A stretch of 64,000 bases of DNA from Polaromonas sp. JS666 (GTDB lineage Bacteria > Pseudomonadota > Gammaproteobacteria > Burkholderiales > Burkholderiaceae_C): NCBI RefSeq assembly GCF_000013865.1, contig NC_007948.1, positions 3,224,001-3,288,000 of the forward strand. The letters run 5' to 3'. How positions within the stretch are numbered: the stretch's first letter is position 1; every line of letters starts with the position of its first letter. Below, piece by piece: positions 7,826 to 16,675 of this stretch. The notes below the pieces were generated by a model, which saw only the letters and a program-made list of their open reading frames with translations, ran no database searches and was not told where the DNA came from. A program made the position numbers and the translations under genes.

Positions 7826-8944
7826 TTACACCTCTGCCAGCGCAGCCGCCACAGCCTTGCCAACATCGGCCGTACCGGCCTTGCCACCCAGGTCCGGGGT
7901 GCGCGGTGCACCGCTGTCGGGGCGCAGCACTTTCTCAATCGCGGCAAGAATGGCATCATGCGCCTCCTTGTGCCCCAGGAACTCCATCATCATGGCGCCG
8001 CACCAGATCTGGCCAATGGGATTGGCAAGGTTGCGCCCTGCGATGTCCGGCGCCGAGCCATGCACCGGCTCGAACAGCGAAGGGAACTTGCGCTCCGGAT
8101 TCAGGTTGGCACTCGGTGCAATACCGATCGTGCCGGTGCAGGCAGGTCCGAGGTCGCTCAGGATGTCGCCGAACAGATTGCTGGCCACCACCACATCGAA
8201 AAAGTCCGGGCGCTGCACAAAATGCGCGGTCAGGATGTCAATGTGAAACTTGTCCAGCCGAATCGCCGGATAGCTCTTGGCCATCTCGGCCACCCGTTCA
8301 TCCCAGTAAGGCATGGAGATTGAAATGCCGTTGGACTTGGTCGCGCTGGTCAGGTGTTTCTTGGGGCGCGACTGGGCCAGCTCAAACGCAAACTTCAGAA
8401 CGCGATCCACGCCGACCCGCGTAAAAACCGACTCCTGCAATACAAACTCGCGATCGGTGCCGGGAAACGCCCTGCCGCCGATGCTGGAGTACTCGCCCTC
8501 GGTATTTTCACGAACGATGTAAAAGTCGATCTCGCCGGGTTGCCGCGGGCTGCCATCACGCCGTACCACCGGTGCGATGATGCCGGGCATCAGCCGCGCC
8601 GGCCGCAGGTTGATGTATTGGTCAAACTCGCGCCTGAACAGGAGCAACGAACCCCACAACGATACATGGTCGGCAATTTTCTCGGGCCAGCCCACCGCAC
8701 CAAAGTAAATCGCGTCATGCCCGCCAATCTGGTCTTTCCAGTTGTCCGGCATCATCTGGCCGTGCTTTTCGTAATAGTCCCAGCTGGAAAAATCGAAGTG
8801 GTCAAAGTGCAGGTCGATGCCGAATTTGCGCGCCGCCGCATCCAGCACGCGAACGCCCTCGGGCATGGTTTCCTTGCCGATGCCGTCACCGGCGATGACT
8901 GCGATTCTTTTCTTGCTGGCCTGGTTTGTCGTGGTGATGCTCAT
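7826..8944 (-). CDS. Tartrate / D-malate dehydrogenase (isopropylmalate dehydrogenase family)
   Basis: NAD-dependent beta-hydroxyacid oxidative decarboxylase, 372 residues, of the TtuC/DmlA group. It contains IAVIAGDGIGKETMPEGVRV near the N-terminus, the substrate-arginine loop LLLFRREFDQYINLRPARL, the catalytic Tyr region NTEGEYSSIGG, and NLFGDILSDLGPACTGTIG with metal-binding aspartates. The sequence SSWDYYEKHGQMMPDNWKD is typical of tartrate/malate rather than leucine-pathway enzymes. It follows a dehalogenase-like gene by 16 bases on the same strand; the LysR gene at 10091 is a likely regulator. Whether D-malate or tartrate is preferred cannot be decided here. Confidence 0.88.
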   Translation of the reverse strand: MSITTTNQASKKRIAVIAGDGIGKETMPEGVRVLDAAARKFGIDLHFDHFDFSSWDYYEKHGQMMPDNWKDQIGGHDAIYFGAVGWPEKIADHVSLWGSLLLFRREFDQYINLRPARLMPGIIAPVVRRDGSPRQPGEIDFYIVRENTEGEYSSIGGRAFPGTDREFVLQESVFTRVGVDRVLKFAFELAQSRPKKHLTSATKSNGISISMPYWDERVAEMAKSYPAIRLDKFHIDILTAHFVQRPDFFDVVVASNLFGDILSDLGPACTGTIGIAPSANLNPERKFPSLFEPVHGSAPDIAGRNLANPIGQIWCGAMMMEFLGHKEAHDAILAAIEKVLRPDSGAPRTPDLGGKAGTADVGKAVAAALAEV

Positions 8945-8960
8945 GATGTGGTCCTCTGGT

Positions 8961-9839
8961 TTAAGTTTCGAAAAAATTCAGGGCTTGTTCCAGCAACAAT
9001 GCTGGCGCTTCTTCCGCAATATAGTGCCCGCACGGCAGGCTTATCCCCGAGACGTCGCTGGCACGTTCCCGCCAGAGGCCGAGCACATCGAAGCACTGGC
9101 CCACGGCGCCATGCGCGCCCCACAGCACGCGCAGCGGCTGCGCCAGCTGGCGGCCGGCGGTTCGGTCGGCGCGGTCATGGTCCAGGTCAATCGTGGCTGA
9201 GGCCCGATAGTCTTCGCAAATACTCATGGCGGTTCCGGGAATCTGCGCGCAGCGTTCGTACTCGGCCAGCGCAGCCGGTGCAAACGCCCCGAGGCCGGCA
9301 TGGCGTTTGCCCATCACGCTTCTCACATAGCGCACCGGATCGGACTCGATCAGGGCTTCCGGCAGGGGCGGCGGCTGGATCAGAAAGAACCAGTGCCAGT
9401 AAGCGCGTGCAAAAGCATCGGACGTGTTCTCATACATGCCCAACGTTGGTGCAATGTCCAGCAGCATCAGCCGTTGCACCATGGCGGGATGGTCCACCGC
9501 AAGGCGATGCGCCACGCGCGCGCCACGGTCATGGGCCAGTATCTGAAAGCGGTCAAAGCCGTGGTGGCGCATCACCGCCACGGCATCCAGCGCCATCGCC
9601 CGCTTGGAATAAGCGCGATGTTCCGGGTCGGCGCCGACCCGGGCTGAATCGCCGTAGCCACGCAAATCCATCAGGACCACGGTAAACACCTTGGCCAGTT
9701 CATCGGCCACCGCGTGCCACATCACATGCGTTTGAGGGTGGCCATGCAGCAACAGCAGCGGCGCCCCATGGCCTCCCCGCAAGGTGCGCAGAGCACCGGC
9801 GGGGCCATTGATCTCGGAGGAGGAAAAGCTCTCGAACAT
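8961..9839 (-). CDS. Alpha/beta hydrolase, haloacetate dehalogenase-like
   Basis: 292-residue alpha/beta hydrolase close to the fluoroacetate/haloacetate dehalogenases. Oxyanion motif LLLLHGHPQTHVMWH, nucleophile-elbow region ILAHDRGARVAHRLA (Asp in HDRG, as in dehalogenases and epoxide hydrolases, instead of Ser), DLRGYGDS, and a C-terminal catalytic His in LPCGHYIAEEAP. The Asp nucleophile and the RGYGDS motif support hydrolytic dehalogenation of short acids. Activity on a halogenated substrate is inferred, not shown. Probably co-transcribed with the downstream dehydrogenase and controlled by the divergent LysR protein. Confidence 0.82.
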   Translation of the reverse strand: MFESFSSSEINGPAGALRTLRGGHGAPLLLLHGHPQTHVMWHAVADELAKVFTVVLMDLRGYGDSARVGADPEHRAYSKRAMALDAVAVMRHHGFDRFQILAHDRGARVAHRLAVDHPAMVQRLMLLDIAPTLGMYENTSDAFARAYWHWFFLIQPPPLPEALIESDPVRYVRSVMGKRHAGLGAFAPAALAEYERCAQIPGTAMSICEDYRASATIDLDHDRADRTAGRQLAQPLRVLWGAHGAVGQCFDVLGLWRERASDVSGISLPCGHYIAEEAPALLLEQALNFFET

Positions 9840-10090
9840 CAGTCAGCCTTGATTCTCTTTTTCGGCACCCGGTTTTTTCTGCGCCGGCTGCCAGGAAACG
9901 CATGCTCCGCGCCGGGTATGCGGCAGCCAGCGCATCAGCAAGCGCCGTGCTTGTCGGGGACCGGGATCGGGACGGAAGATGGATTGCATGCAGATCTCGT
10001 GGGCCTCAGTGATTTTCAGTCGATTGTGCAGAAACAGGGATCCCGATTCAAGCAATAATCAGGCAATTGATTATTGCTTTAAAGGAATAA

Positions 10091-11107
10091 ATGGATCGCA
10101 GCGATCTGGAGCTGGTACTGGCCGTCCGCGAGCACGGCAGTCTGACGGCGGCCGCCCTCAGCCTCGATGTGGCGCCGCCCGTGGTGACCAAGCGGCTTGC
10201 CGCGCTGGAGGCCCGCCTGGGCCAGCGACTGTTCCAACGCACGACCCGGCGCGTCAGCGCAACGGCCGAGGGCGAGACCATGTGCGAACGTGCCCTCGCA
10301 CTGCTGCAAGGCTTTACCGCGCTGGAAGCCGAGCTCCAGGAGCGCCAGTCGGAGCCCACGGGTTTGATCCGGCTGGCAGCGACGTTTGGCTTCGGGCGTT
10401 TGTGGCTGGGCCCGGCGCTGGCCGACTTTCAGGAGCGCTATCCGCGCATCGAGATCCAGTTGCAACTGACCGAGCAATTGCCCGACCTTGCGGAGGGCGG
10501 ATTCGACGGCGCCATCTGGCTGTGGGAAGTTGAAGGCCGACAGGCGGCGCAATGGGTCTCACGCCGGCTTGCGCGCAATCAGCGCGTGCTGGTGGCATCG
10601 CCCCGCTACATCCGGCAACACGGCGCACCGGCCAGCCTGGAAGACTTGCAGCGCCACACCTGCCTGATCGTGCGCGAAAACGGCAATGCCACCGGCCAGC
10701 GCTTTGATGTCTGGCCGCTGCACAAGGAGCGCGAAAAAACACCGGCGCGGGTACGGGTACGCGGGCCGCTGTCGAGCAACTCGGGTGAACTGGTACGTGA
10801 CTGGTGTGTCGAGGGCCGCGGCATCATGCTGCGCAGCCTCTGGGATATTGCACCCCAACTGGCATCCGGCGAGCTGGTGCGCGTGCTGCCGGGCTACGCC
10901 ATGCCCGATGCCGATATTCACTGGCTGGCCCCCTTCCGGCCCGATTCACCGCGGCGTATCCGCCTGCTCGTTGACTTTTTGCTCGCCCAGTTTCAGGGTG
11001 CACCGTGGAAAAACAGTACGGTGACGGATGCCCGCAGGCGTTCCTTCGCTACGCCGCCGCCGGAGGCTTCGCGGACCTCACCACGAAGCTCACGCCCAGC
11101 GCGGTGA
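10091..11107 (+). CDS. LysR-family transcriptional regulator
   Basis: 338 residues with an N-terminal winged HTH (about 1-60: DLELVLAVREHGSLTAAA...PPVVTKRLAALEARLGQRLF) and a LysR substrate-binding domain. It is divergent from the hydrolase/dehydrogenase pair, the usual arrangement for a LysR activator of those genes. AAAGGA precedes the ATG. The C-terminus is longer than typical: the last 20 or so residues (Arg/Ser/Pro-rich) run 59 bp into the end of the convergent EamA gene. Confidence 0.92.
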   Translation: MDRSDLELVLAVREHGSLTAAALSLDVAPPVVTKRLAALEARLGQRLFQRTTRRVSATAEGETMCERALALLQGFTALEAELQERQSEPTGLIRLAATFGFGRLWLGPALADFQERYPRIEIQLQLTEQLPDLAEGGFDGAIWLWEVEGRQAAQWVSRRLARNQRVLVASPRYIRQHGAPASLEDLQRHTCLIVRENGNATGQRFDVWPLHKEREKTPARVRVRGPLSSNSGELVRDWCVEGRGIMLRSLWDIAPQLASGELVRVLPGYAMPDADIHWLAPFRPDSPRRIRLLVDFLLAQFQGAPWKNSTVTDARRRSFATPPPEASRTSPRSSRPAR

Positions 11108-11969
11108 GCGCCGTACCCACCACGGTAGTCATGGTGATGGCCTCATCAAACAGCAACCAGGCCATCAGGGCCGTCGTCGGCGGCACCAGGTAAAGCAGGC
11201 TGGTCACCGACGTGGCCGCGCCGCGCTGGATCAGCAAATACAGCAGCGAGCTGCCGCCCAGCGTAAGCACCAGCACCGACCAGGCCATGGCTCCCACAAA
11301 CTGGTGGTTCCAGACAATCGCCCCGGTTTCAAAAAAAACCAGCGGCAAGGTCACGAGCAGGGCCGCGCCCATCTGGACCGCACCGGCACAGCGCACATCG
11401 GCAGGTTTGACAAAGCGCTTTTGATACAGCGTACCGACGGTGATGCTGAACAGCGCAAACAGCGTGGCGGTCAGCGTCAATGCCGTCACCTCATGTCCGC
11501 CCCCCAATTTGTGTGACACCACCAGCAGCAAGCCGCCCAGGCCCAGCGCCAGCCCCATCCATTGCCGGGACGTAACTGTGGAGCCCTGCTGGCGGGTGTC
11601 ACCCGACGCCATCCATGACACCCACAGCGCCGTCAGCACCGGCTGCAAGCCGACGATCAGCGCCGTCAGGCCCGAACCCATGCCAGCCTTCACCGCGACC
11701 CAGACACCGCCCAGGTAACCTGCCTGCATCAGCACGCCGGTGACGGCCAGGTGCAGCCATTGCCGGCCCTCCCGCGGCCACGACGCGCGCGCCAGCGCTA
11801 TCCAGATCAGAAAGCAGGCAATGGAGAGGAAATAACGGATCGCCAGGAAGGTCAGCGGCGGCGCATACGGCAAGCCGTATTTGGCGACGATGAAGCCGGT
11901 GCTCCAGATCAGCACGAACACGGCGGGCATGGCCCGGATCAGGACACCGTCAGCGGGAGAAGACCTCAC
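11049..11969 (-). CDS. EamA/DMT-superfamily permease
   Basis: Inner-membrane drug/metabolite transporter of 306 residues with about ten predicted membrane segments in two EamA repeats (first repeat begins FVLIWSTGFIVAKYGLPYAPP; second near VTALTLTATLFALFSITVGTL). Substrate unknown. The frame can start at GTG 11969, 6 bp after pgsA, or at ATG 11930 (MPAVFVLIWSTG); the latter fits homologues about as well. Its 3' end overlaps the convergent LysR gene. Confidence 0.85.
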   Translation of the reverse strand: MRSSPADGVLIRAMPAVFVLIWSTGFIVAKYGLPYAPPLTFLAIRYFLSIACFLIWIALARASWPREGRQWLHLAVTGVLMQAGYLGGVWVAVKAGMGSGLTALIVGLQPVLTALWVSWMASGDTRQQGSTVTSRQWMGLALGLGGLLLVVSHKLGGGHEVTALTLTATLFALFSITVGTLYQKRFVKPADVRCAGAVQMGAALLVTLPLVFFETGAIVWNHQFVGAMAWSVLVLTLGGSSLLYLLIQRGAATSVTSLLYLVPPTTALMAWLLFDEAITMTTVVGTALTALGVSFVVRSAKPPAAA

Positions 11970-11975
11970 GGCGGG

Positions 11976-12542
11976 TTATTTGGCCCGCGCCCGGATTTCC
12001 GGTATGGCTTTTTGCAGGTAGTAAATCATGGACCAGACGGTCAGGATGGCCGAGATCCAGATCAGCCAGGTGCCCCAGACATGGGTGTTGATCATTCCCA
12101 GCAGCATGCCGTCAAACAGCAGGAAGGGAATGGCAATCATCTGCACGGTGGTCTTGACCTTGCCCAGCATGTGCACGGCAACACTCTTGGTGGCACCTAT
12201 CAGCGCCATCCATTCGCGCAGCGCCGAAATGGCAATCTCCCGGCCAATGATGATGAGCGCCACAAACACATCCGCACGCTGCAGATGCACCAGCACCAGC
12301 AGCGAAGCACACACCAGGAACTTGTCAGCGACCGGATCCAGGAATGCACCGAAGGAGGAAGTCTGGTTCAGCCGACGCGCCAAAAAGCCGTCCAGCCAGT
12401 CAGTGGCGGCGAACACAATGAACATCACGGTGGCGATCAGGTTGCGCTCGGCGGGGGCGATGTTCAGGTAGAAAACGCCCACGATCAGTGGAATCGCAAC
12501 AATGCGGGTCCAGGTCATCAGCGTCGGGATGGTCAGAAACAT
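11976..12542 (-). CDS. pgsA: CDP-diacylglycerol--glycerol-3-phosphate 3-phosphatidyltransferase
   Basis: Membrane enzyme committing CDP-diacylglycerol to phosphatidylglycerol synthesis. 188 residues, starting MFLTIPTLMTWTRIVAIPL. The CDP-alcohol phosphotransferase signature D-G-x2-A-R-x8-G-x3-D-x3-D is seen as DWLDGFLARRLNQTSSFGAF then LDPVADK. Several membrane helices follow. The start at 12542 is chosen because the family begins here; the in-frame extension to 12908 is not conserved-looking. Follows uvrC on the same strand with a 121-base gap, an order common in proteobacteria. Confidence 0.95.
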   Translation of the reverse strand: MFLTIPTLMTWTRIVAIPLIVGVFYLNIAPAERNLIATVMFIVFAATDWLDGFLARRLNQTSSFGAFLDPVADKFLVCASLLVLVHLQRADVFVALIIIGREIAISALREWMALIGATKSVAVHMLGKVKTTVQMIAIPFLLFDGMLLGMINTHVWGTWLIWISAILTVWSMIYYLQKAIPEIRARAK

Positions 12543-12663
12543 GGCCCTGATTTTGGCACGAGCCGCGAACCCCTGCCAAAGTGGTGCTCCGGGCTCGCCA
12601 AATCGGTGCACTTCGTTGCGCAAAAAACGTCTGCACAGGTCTGCACAGCCCCGGGCGACGCAG

Positions 12664-14664
12664 TCAATGCAGCGCGCGGTAAATCTCCTCGGCCAGGTCT
12701 TTCGAAATGCCGTCCACCGTGGCAATGTCTTCGGCGCTGGCCGACGCAATGCCGCGAATACCGCCAAAACGCTGCAGCAGGCTGGCGCGCCGCTTGGGAC
12801 CAATGCCCGCAATGTCCTCAAGCTTGCTGCCGCCCACGCGGACCTTGGCCCGCCTCGCGCGCATGCCGGTGATGGCAAAGCGGTGGGCCTCGTCCCTGAT
12901 TTGCGCAATCAGCATCAGCGCGGCGGAATCACGGCCCAGGTAGACCTTCTCACGCCCGTCGGCAAAGACCAGCTCTTCCAGCCCGACCTTGCGACCCTCG
13001 CCTTTTTCAACGCCCGCGATCAGCCCCAGGTCCAGGCCCAGCTCCACAAACACCTCGCGCGCCATCGACACCTGCCCCTTGCCGCCATCGACCAGCACCA
13101 GGTCGGGCAGCCTGGCGTTGCCATTGCGCGCGGCTTCGGCCAGTTTGGTGTAGCGGCGCGTCAGCACCTGCCGCATGGCCGCGTAGTCGTCACCGGGGGT
13201 GATGCCTTCGATGTTGTAGCGGCGGTACTCGCTGTTCTGCATCTTGTGCCCCTGAAACACCACGCACGAAGCCTGCGTCGACTCTCCCGCGGTATGCGAG
13301 ATGTCAAAGCACTCGATGCGCAGGGCATCCAGGTTGTCCAGCGACAGGTCCAGCGCTTCGGCCAGGGCACGTGTGCGCGCCTGTTGCGAGCCCTGCTCGG
13401 CCAGCAGGCGCGCCAGTTGCAGGGCGGCATTTTTCTGGGCCATGTCGAGCCAGATGCGGCGCTGCTCGCGCGGCTGGTGTATGGCCGTGATCTTGCTGCC
13501 GGTCTGCGCGGCGAGCGCACTGATCAGGTCCTTGTCCACCGGCTCGCTGCACACCAGCGTGGGCGGCACGGGTACGTCGATGTAGTGCTGGGCAATGAAA
13601 GCCTCCAGCACGAGTGCTTCCAGCGATTTGGCGGGCCGCGCCGGCAGGGGGACAACGGTTTTGCCGGCTCTATCATCGCTTTCAGGGCCCCCGCCGCCCG
13701 CGCCCTCATCGGCCTGTGCGTCGAGCGCGGCCACATCGGTGGCGTTTTCGACATGCGTCGGAAAGTAAGGCCGGTCGCCCAGATGGCGGCCACCACGCAC
13801 CATGGCCAGGTTGACGCAAGCCTTGCCGCCCTGCACTTTCACCGCCAGGATGTCCACGTCCTTGTCGCCGCCGATCTCCATGGATTGCTGATGCAGCACC
13901 TTGGACAGCGCCGACATCTGGTTGCGCAACTCGGCTGCCTGTTCGAACTCCAGCCGGTCGGCATGCGCCAGCATTTTCCTTTCCAGTTCAGTCAGGATTT
14001 CCTGCGTCTGGCCCTGCAAAAACCGCTCGGCATTGGCCGTGTCCAGTGCGTACTGCTCGGGCGACACATGGCCCACACAGGGCGCCGAGCAGCGCTTGAT
14101 CTGGTACAGCAGGCAAGGGCGCGTCCGGTTGTTGAACACCGTGTCTTCGCAGGTGCGCAGCCTGAACACTTTCTGCAGCAGCAGCATGGTGTCCTTGACC
14201 GCCCAGGCACTGGGGTACGGACCGAAGTAGCGGTGCTTCTTCTCGACCGCGCCGCGGTAGTAGGCGATGCGCGGAAAAGCCGTTGCCACGGGGGCGCTGC
14301 CCGCCTCGCTCGGCTGCACGGCGGTCAGCTTGAGGTAGGGGTAGCTTTTGTCGTCCCGGAACAGGATGTTGTATTTCGGGTTGAGCGTCTTGATCAGGTT
14401 GTTTTCCAGCAGCAGCGCCTCGGCCTCCGACCGCACCACCGTGGTCTCCATGCGGACGATCTTGGTCACCATGTGGCCAATACGCGTGGCGCCATGGTTT
14501 TTCTGGAAATAGCTGGACACCCGCTTCTTCAGGTTGCGCGCCTTGCCCACATAGAGCACCCCGCCCTCGGCATCGAAGTAGCGGTACACGCCGGGCATCG
14601 CCGGCAATGCGGCCACCTCGGCGAGCAACTCGGGGGTATGGCTGGCGGTCATGTTTTGGGGCAT
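12664..14664 (-). CDS. uvrC: Excinuclease ABC subunit C
   Basis: Dual-incision nuclease of nucleotide excision repair, 666 residues. Domains in order: GIY-YIG nuclease ([20 protein letters not shown], about 24-45), a Cys-rich segment ([15 protein letters not shown]), UVR motif ([20 protein letters not shown], about 225), RNase H-like endonuclease ([11 protein letters not shown] ... [12 protein letters not shown]), and a C-terminal helix-hairpin-helix pair ([20 protein letters not shown]). An acidic/Gly-rich insertion ([13 protein letters not shown]) sits in the middle. Complete and intact. Confidence 0.97.
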
Positions 14665-14738
14665 AAGCTGTATTTTGCCGCCTGCGACAAACCCTCACTG
14701 CGAGCCGAAGAAGGACGGCAAGCCGCAGGTGCGCGGAC

Positions 14739-16472
14739 TCAGGCGGGGGCGGGGGCGGGACGGCCGGCACGCCGCTGGCTGGCCACGCCCCAGATCAGCA
14801 GCGCGGCACAGCCTGCAAGGCCAGCCCACTTGGCCAGCGTGGCAACCGTCATCACCAGACCCAGCAACAGCTCCGCCTGGCGAAGAAATGAAGCCGGAAA
14901 CCAGCAAACAATCATCACGGTGAACAGGTTTTCTGCAAGATCGGCCGCAACCATGAGCAAGCCGCTCAGGCCCAGGAGGTTGAGCACCGCCGACGGCCGC
15001 TGAAAAGCCCGGCGCAGTCCGGCCACGCGGGCAAACGCCCAGGTCATCCCGCGCGAAACAAGGTAGGCGTAGGCGGCGATCACGCCCAGATCAGCCAGCA
15101 ACGCCCACACCACGGACCCAAAGGCAGGCAGGCTTGCCGTGGGGTAGGCCCACGACAGCCACCAGCCGGCCTGCCAGCGCGCGAGCGCCAGGTTGGCTGC
15201 CGCGGCCTCCGGCAGCGCGGTGACAAGAACCTTCAGGCATTGCCACAGGGACATCGTGCCCGGGGAGATGGCTCCTCTCAACAACCCGCCCGCGGCCGAC
15301 CAGAAAGCCAGCAGCAGCACCACTGCGACGGCCAGCCCGAGAAGCGGGCGCGATTTGACCCACACCGTGTCCTCTGGAAAGGACAGCTTCAGTTGCGCGA
15401 CGCAGGGATGCTCGACCGGATACGCCAGCAGCGTGGCGCCGTTCGGAGCCTCCACCCCATGCGGATTGCGCTGCTGCAGGCCGGTCAGCGCCCACAGGGA
15501 TGTCTCGCGGGTTTCGCTGTGCACCTGCGGCACGGCCATGAAAGGCGGCAGACCTGTCGTCGTTCTCTGGGCGTCCAGCACGGCCTGGGCATCCACCTGG
15601 CCCGATGCAGTCATCAGCACCGCCGGCAGGCGCAGCCCGCATGCCACAGACTCTTCCAGCATCCATTGCAGCGACTCATTGGACAGCCGCGCGGCCGAGG
15701 TGACGTAGCCGCCGCCCACATCGCAGTGCGACCCGGAAAACCACAGCTGCCGGATGCTTTGCCTGTGCGCCGCGTAGTCGAAGGCCGGGTCGATGTAATA
15801 CGGGCGGGGCTCGAAGGAGCGCCGGTACTCGTCCAGCGCCAGCGCCTGGCGCACATGATGAAAGCGCTTGCCCACGATGGTGGGCGACGCGGTGATGGTC
15901 CGGCTGAGGAAAGGCGCACCGACAGATGCCACGGTGTCCCACACGCCGACAAACCAGATCGGGGCAAGCCGGCTGTCACTGGCGCAAAACAGCTCGTTGA
16001 TCTGGTCTCTGATGCGCTGATATTGACCTTCACCTTTTTCGCGGTCGGAAAAATAGACATGCAGGAGCGTGGGCACCAGGCCGTCCATTTCGGGCCGCAG
16101 CAGTCCGAATTGCGTGACCAGGCCGCCAATGCTGCGCGCCGTGAAAGCCCCGCGTGAAAATCCGTACAAAAAAATCTGGTCGCCGGCCCGGTAGTGGCGC
16201 ATGAGAAACAGGTAGGCCTCGGCGATGTTTTCGTAGATGCCCTTGCCAAACGCCAAGCCGTACAGCCGTTCGTAGCGGCGGCTAATGCTGTCCGACACCG
16301 TCGCGCCCGGCAACTCGCCCGGATTGCCCACGCCAGGGTCGTAGTAAAGGAGCTGGCCGCCAGCTTCAGGTGCCAGCAGGTCGCACAGCTTGGTCACGTT
16401 GGTGTCGTGGCTGCCACCCGTGAGGTTGTTGTTGGTGCCGTCGCAGCAGACGATCAATTGCCTCGGTGTCAT
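14739..16472 (-). CDS. DUF2235 alpha/beta hydrolase with C-terminal membrane domain
   Basis: 577 residues. The N-terminal part (about 1-330) is a DUF2235 hydrolase: LIVCCDGTNNN at the start, GFSRGAFTARSIGG carrying the Gly-x-Ser-x-Gly-type nucleophile, and SHCDVGGGY with a probable acid residue. The same fold is used by Tle1-type phospholipase effectors. The C-terminal 200 residues contain about five hydrophobic segments (around 385, 465, 500, 525, 550), so this copy is membrane-anchored. No VgrG, PAAR or immunity gene is next to it, which argues against a secreted effector. GAGGAG precedes ATG 16472. Substrate unknown, lipid likely. Confidence 0.8.
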   Translation of the reverse strand: MTPRQLIVCCDGTNNNLTGGSHDTNVTKLCDLLAPEAGGQLLYYDPGVGNPGELPGATVSDSISRRYERLYGLAFGKGIYENIAEAYLFLMRHYRAGDQIFLYGFSRGAFTARSIGGLVTQFGLLRPEMDGLVPTLLHVYFSDREKGEGQYQRIRDQINELFCASDSRLAPIWFVGVWDTVASVGAPFLSRTITASPTIVGKRFHHVRQALALDEYRRSFEPRPYYIDPAFDYAAHRQSIRQLWFSGSHCDVGGGYVTSAARLSNESLQWMLEESVACGLRLPAVLMTASGQVDAQAVLDAQRTTTGLPPFMAVPQVHSETRETSLWALTGLQQRNPHGVEAPNGATLLAYPVEHPCVAQLKLSFPEDTVWVKSRPLLGLAVAVVLLLAFWSAAGGLLRGAISPGTMSLWQCLKVLVTALPEAAAANLALARWQAGWWLSWAYPTASLPAFGSVVWALLADLGVIAAYAYLVSRGMTWAFARVAGLRRAFQRPSAVLNLLGLSGLLMVAADLAENLFTVMIVCWFPASFLRQAELLLGLVMTVATLAKWAGLAGCAALLIWGVASQRRAGRPAPAPA

Positions 16473-16675
16473 GGGCCCTCTCCTCTTGCCGTACTGAACT
16501 CCACATCGCGCTACAGCAACAAGCATAGCCACAGACCCGGTGTTCGCAGCGTCCTGGCCAATGCATCACGACTGTTCGGGCAATATTCACCTGCGTTACC
16601 GACGTTCATCGGCGGACCGGGCGCTGCCAGCCTGTGGCGCAGCTGCACCGACCGCCCCGGCATCACAATACCTGC

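Noticed and set aside
9843..10055. 70-codon minus-strand frame before the dehalogenase-like gene
   Set aside because: No similarity seen, no good ribosome site, and it occupies the divergent promoter region; treated as intergenic.
12502..15003. 833-codon plus-strand open frame opposite uvrC
   Set aside because: It is the antisense shadow of uvrC and pgsA in GC-rich DNA. The translation is rich in His, Gln, Arg and Gly, has no recognisable domain, and uvrC on the other strand is complete.
14739..16472. Type VI secretion effector
   Set aside because: The DUF2235 fold is shared with Tle1 effectors, but membrane helices and the lack of vgrG, PAAR or immunity genes argue against it.
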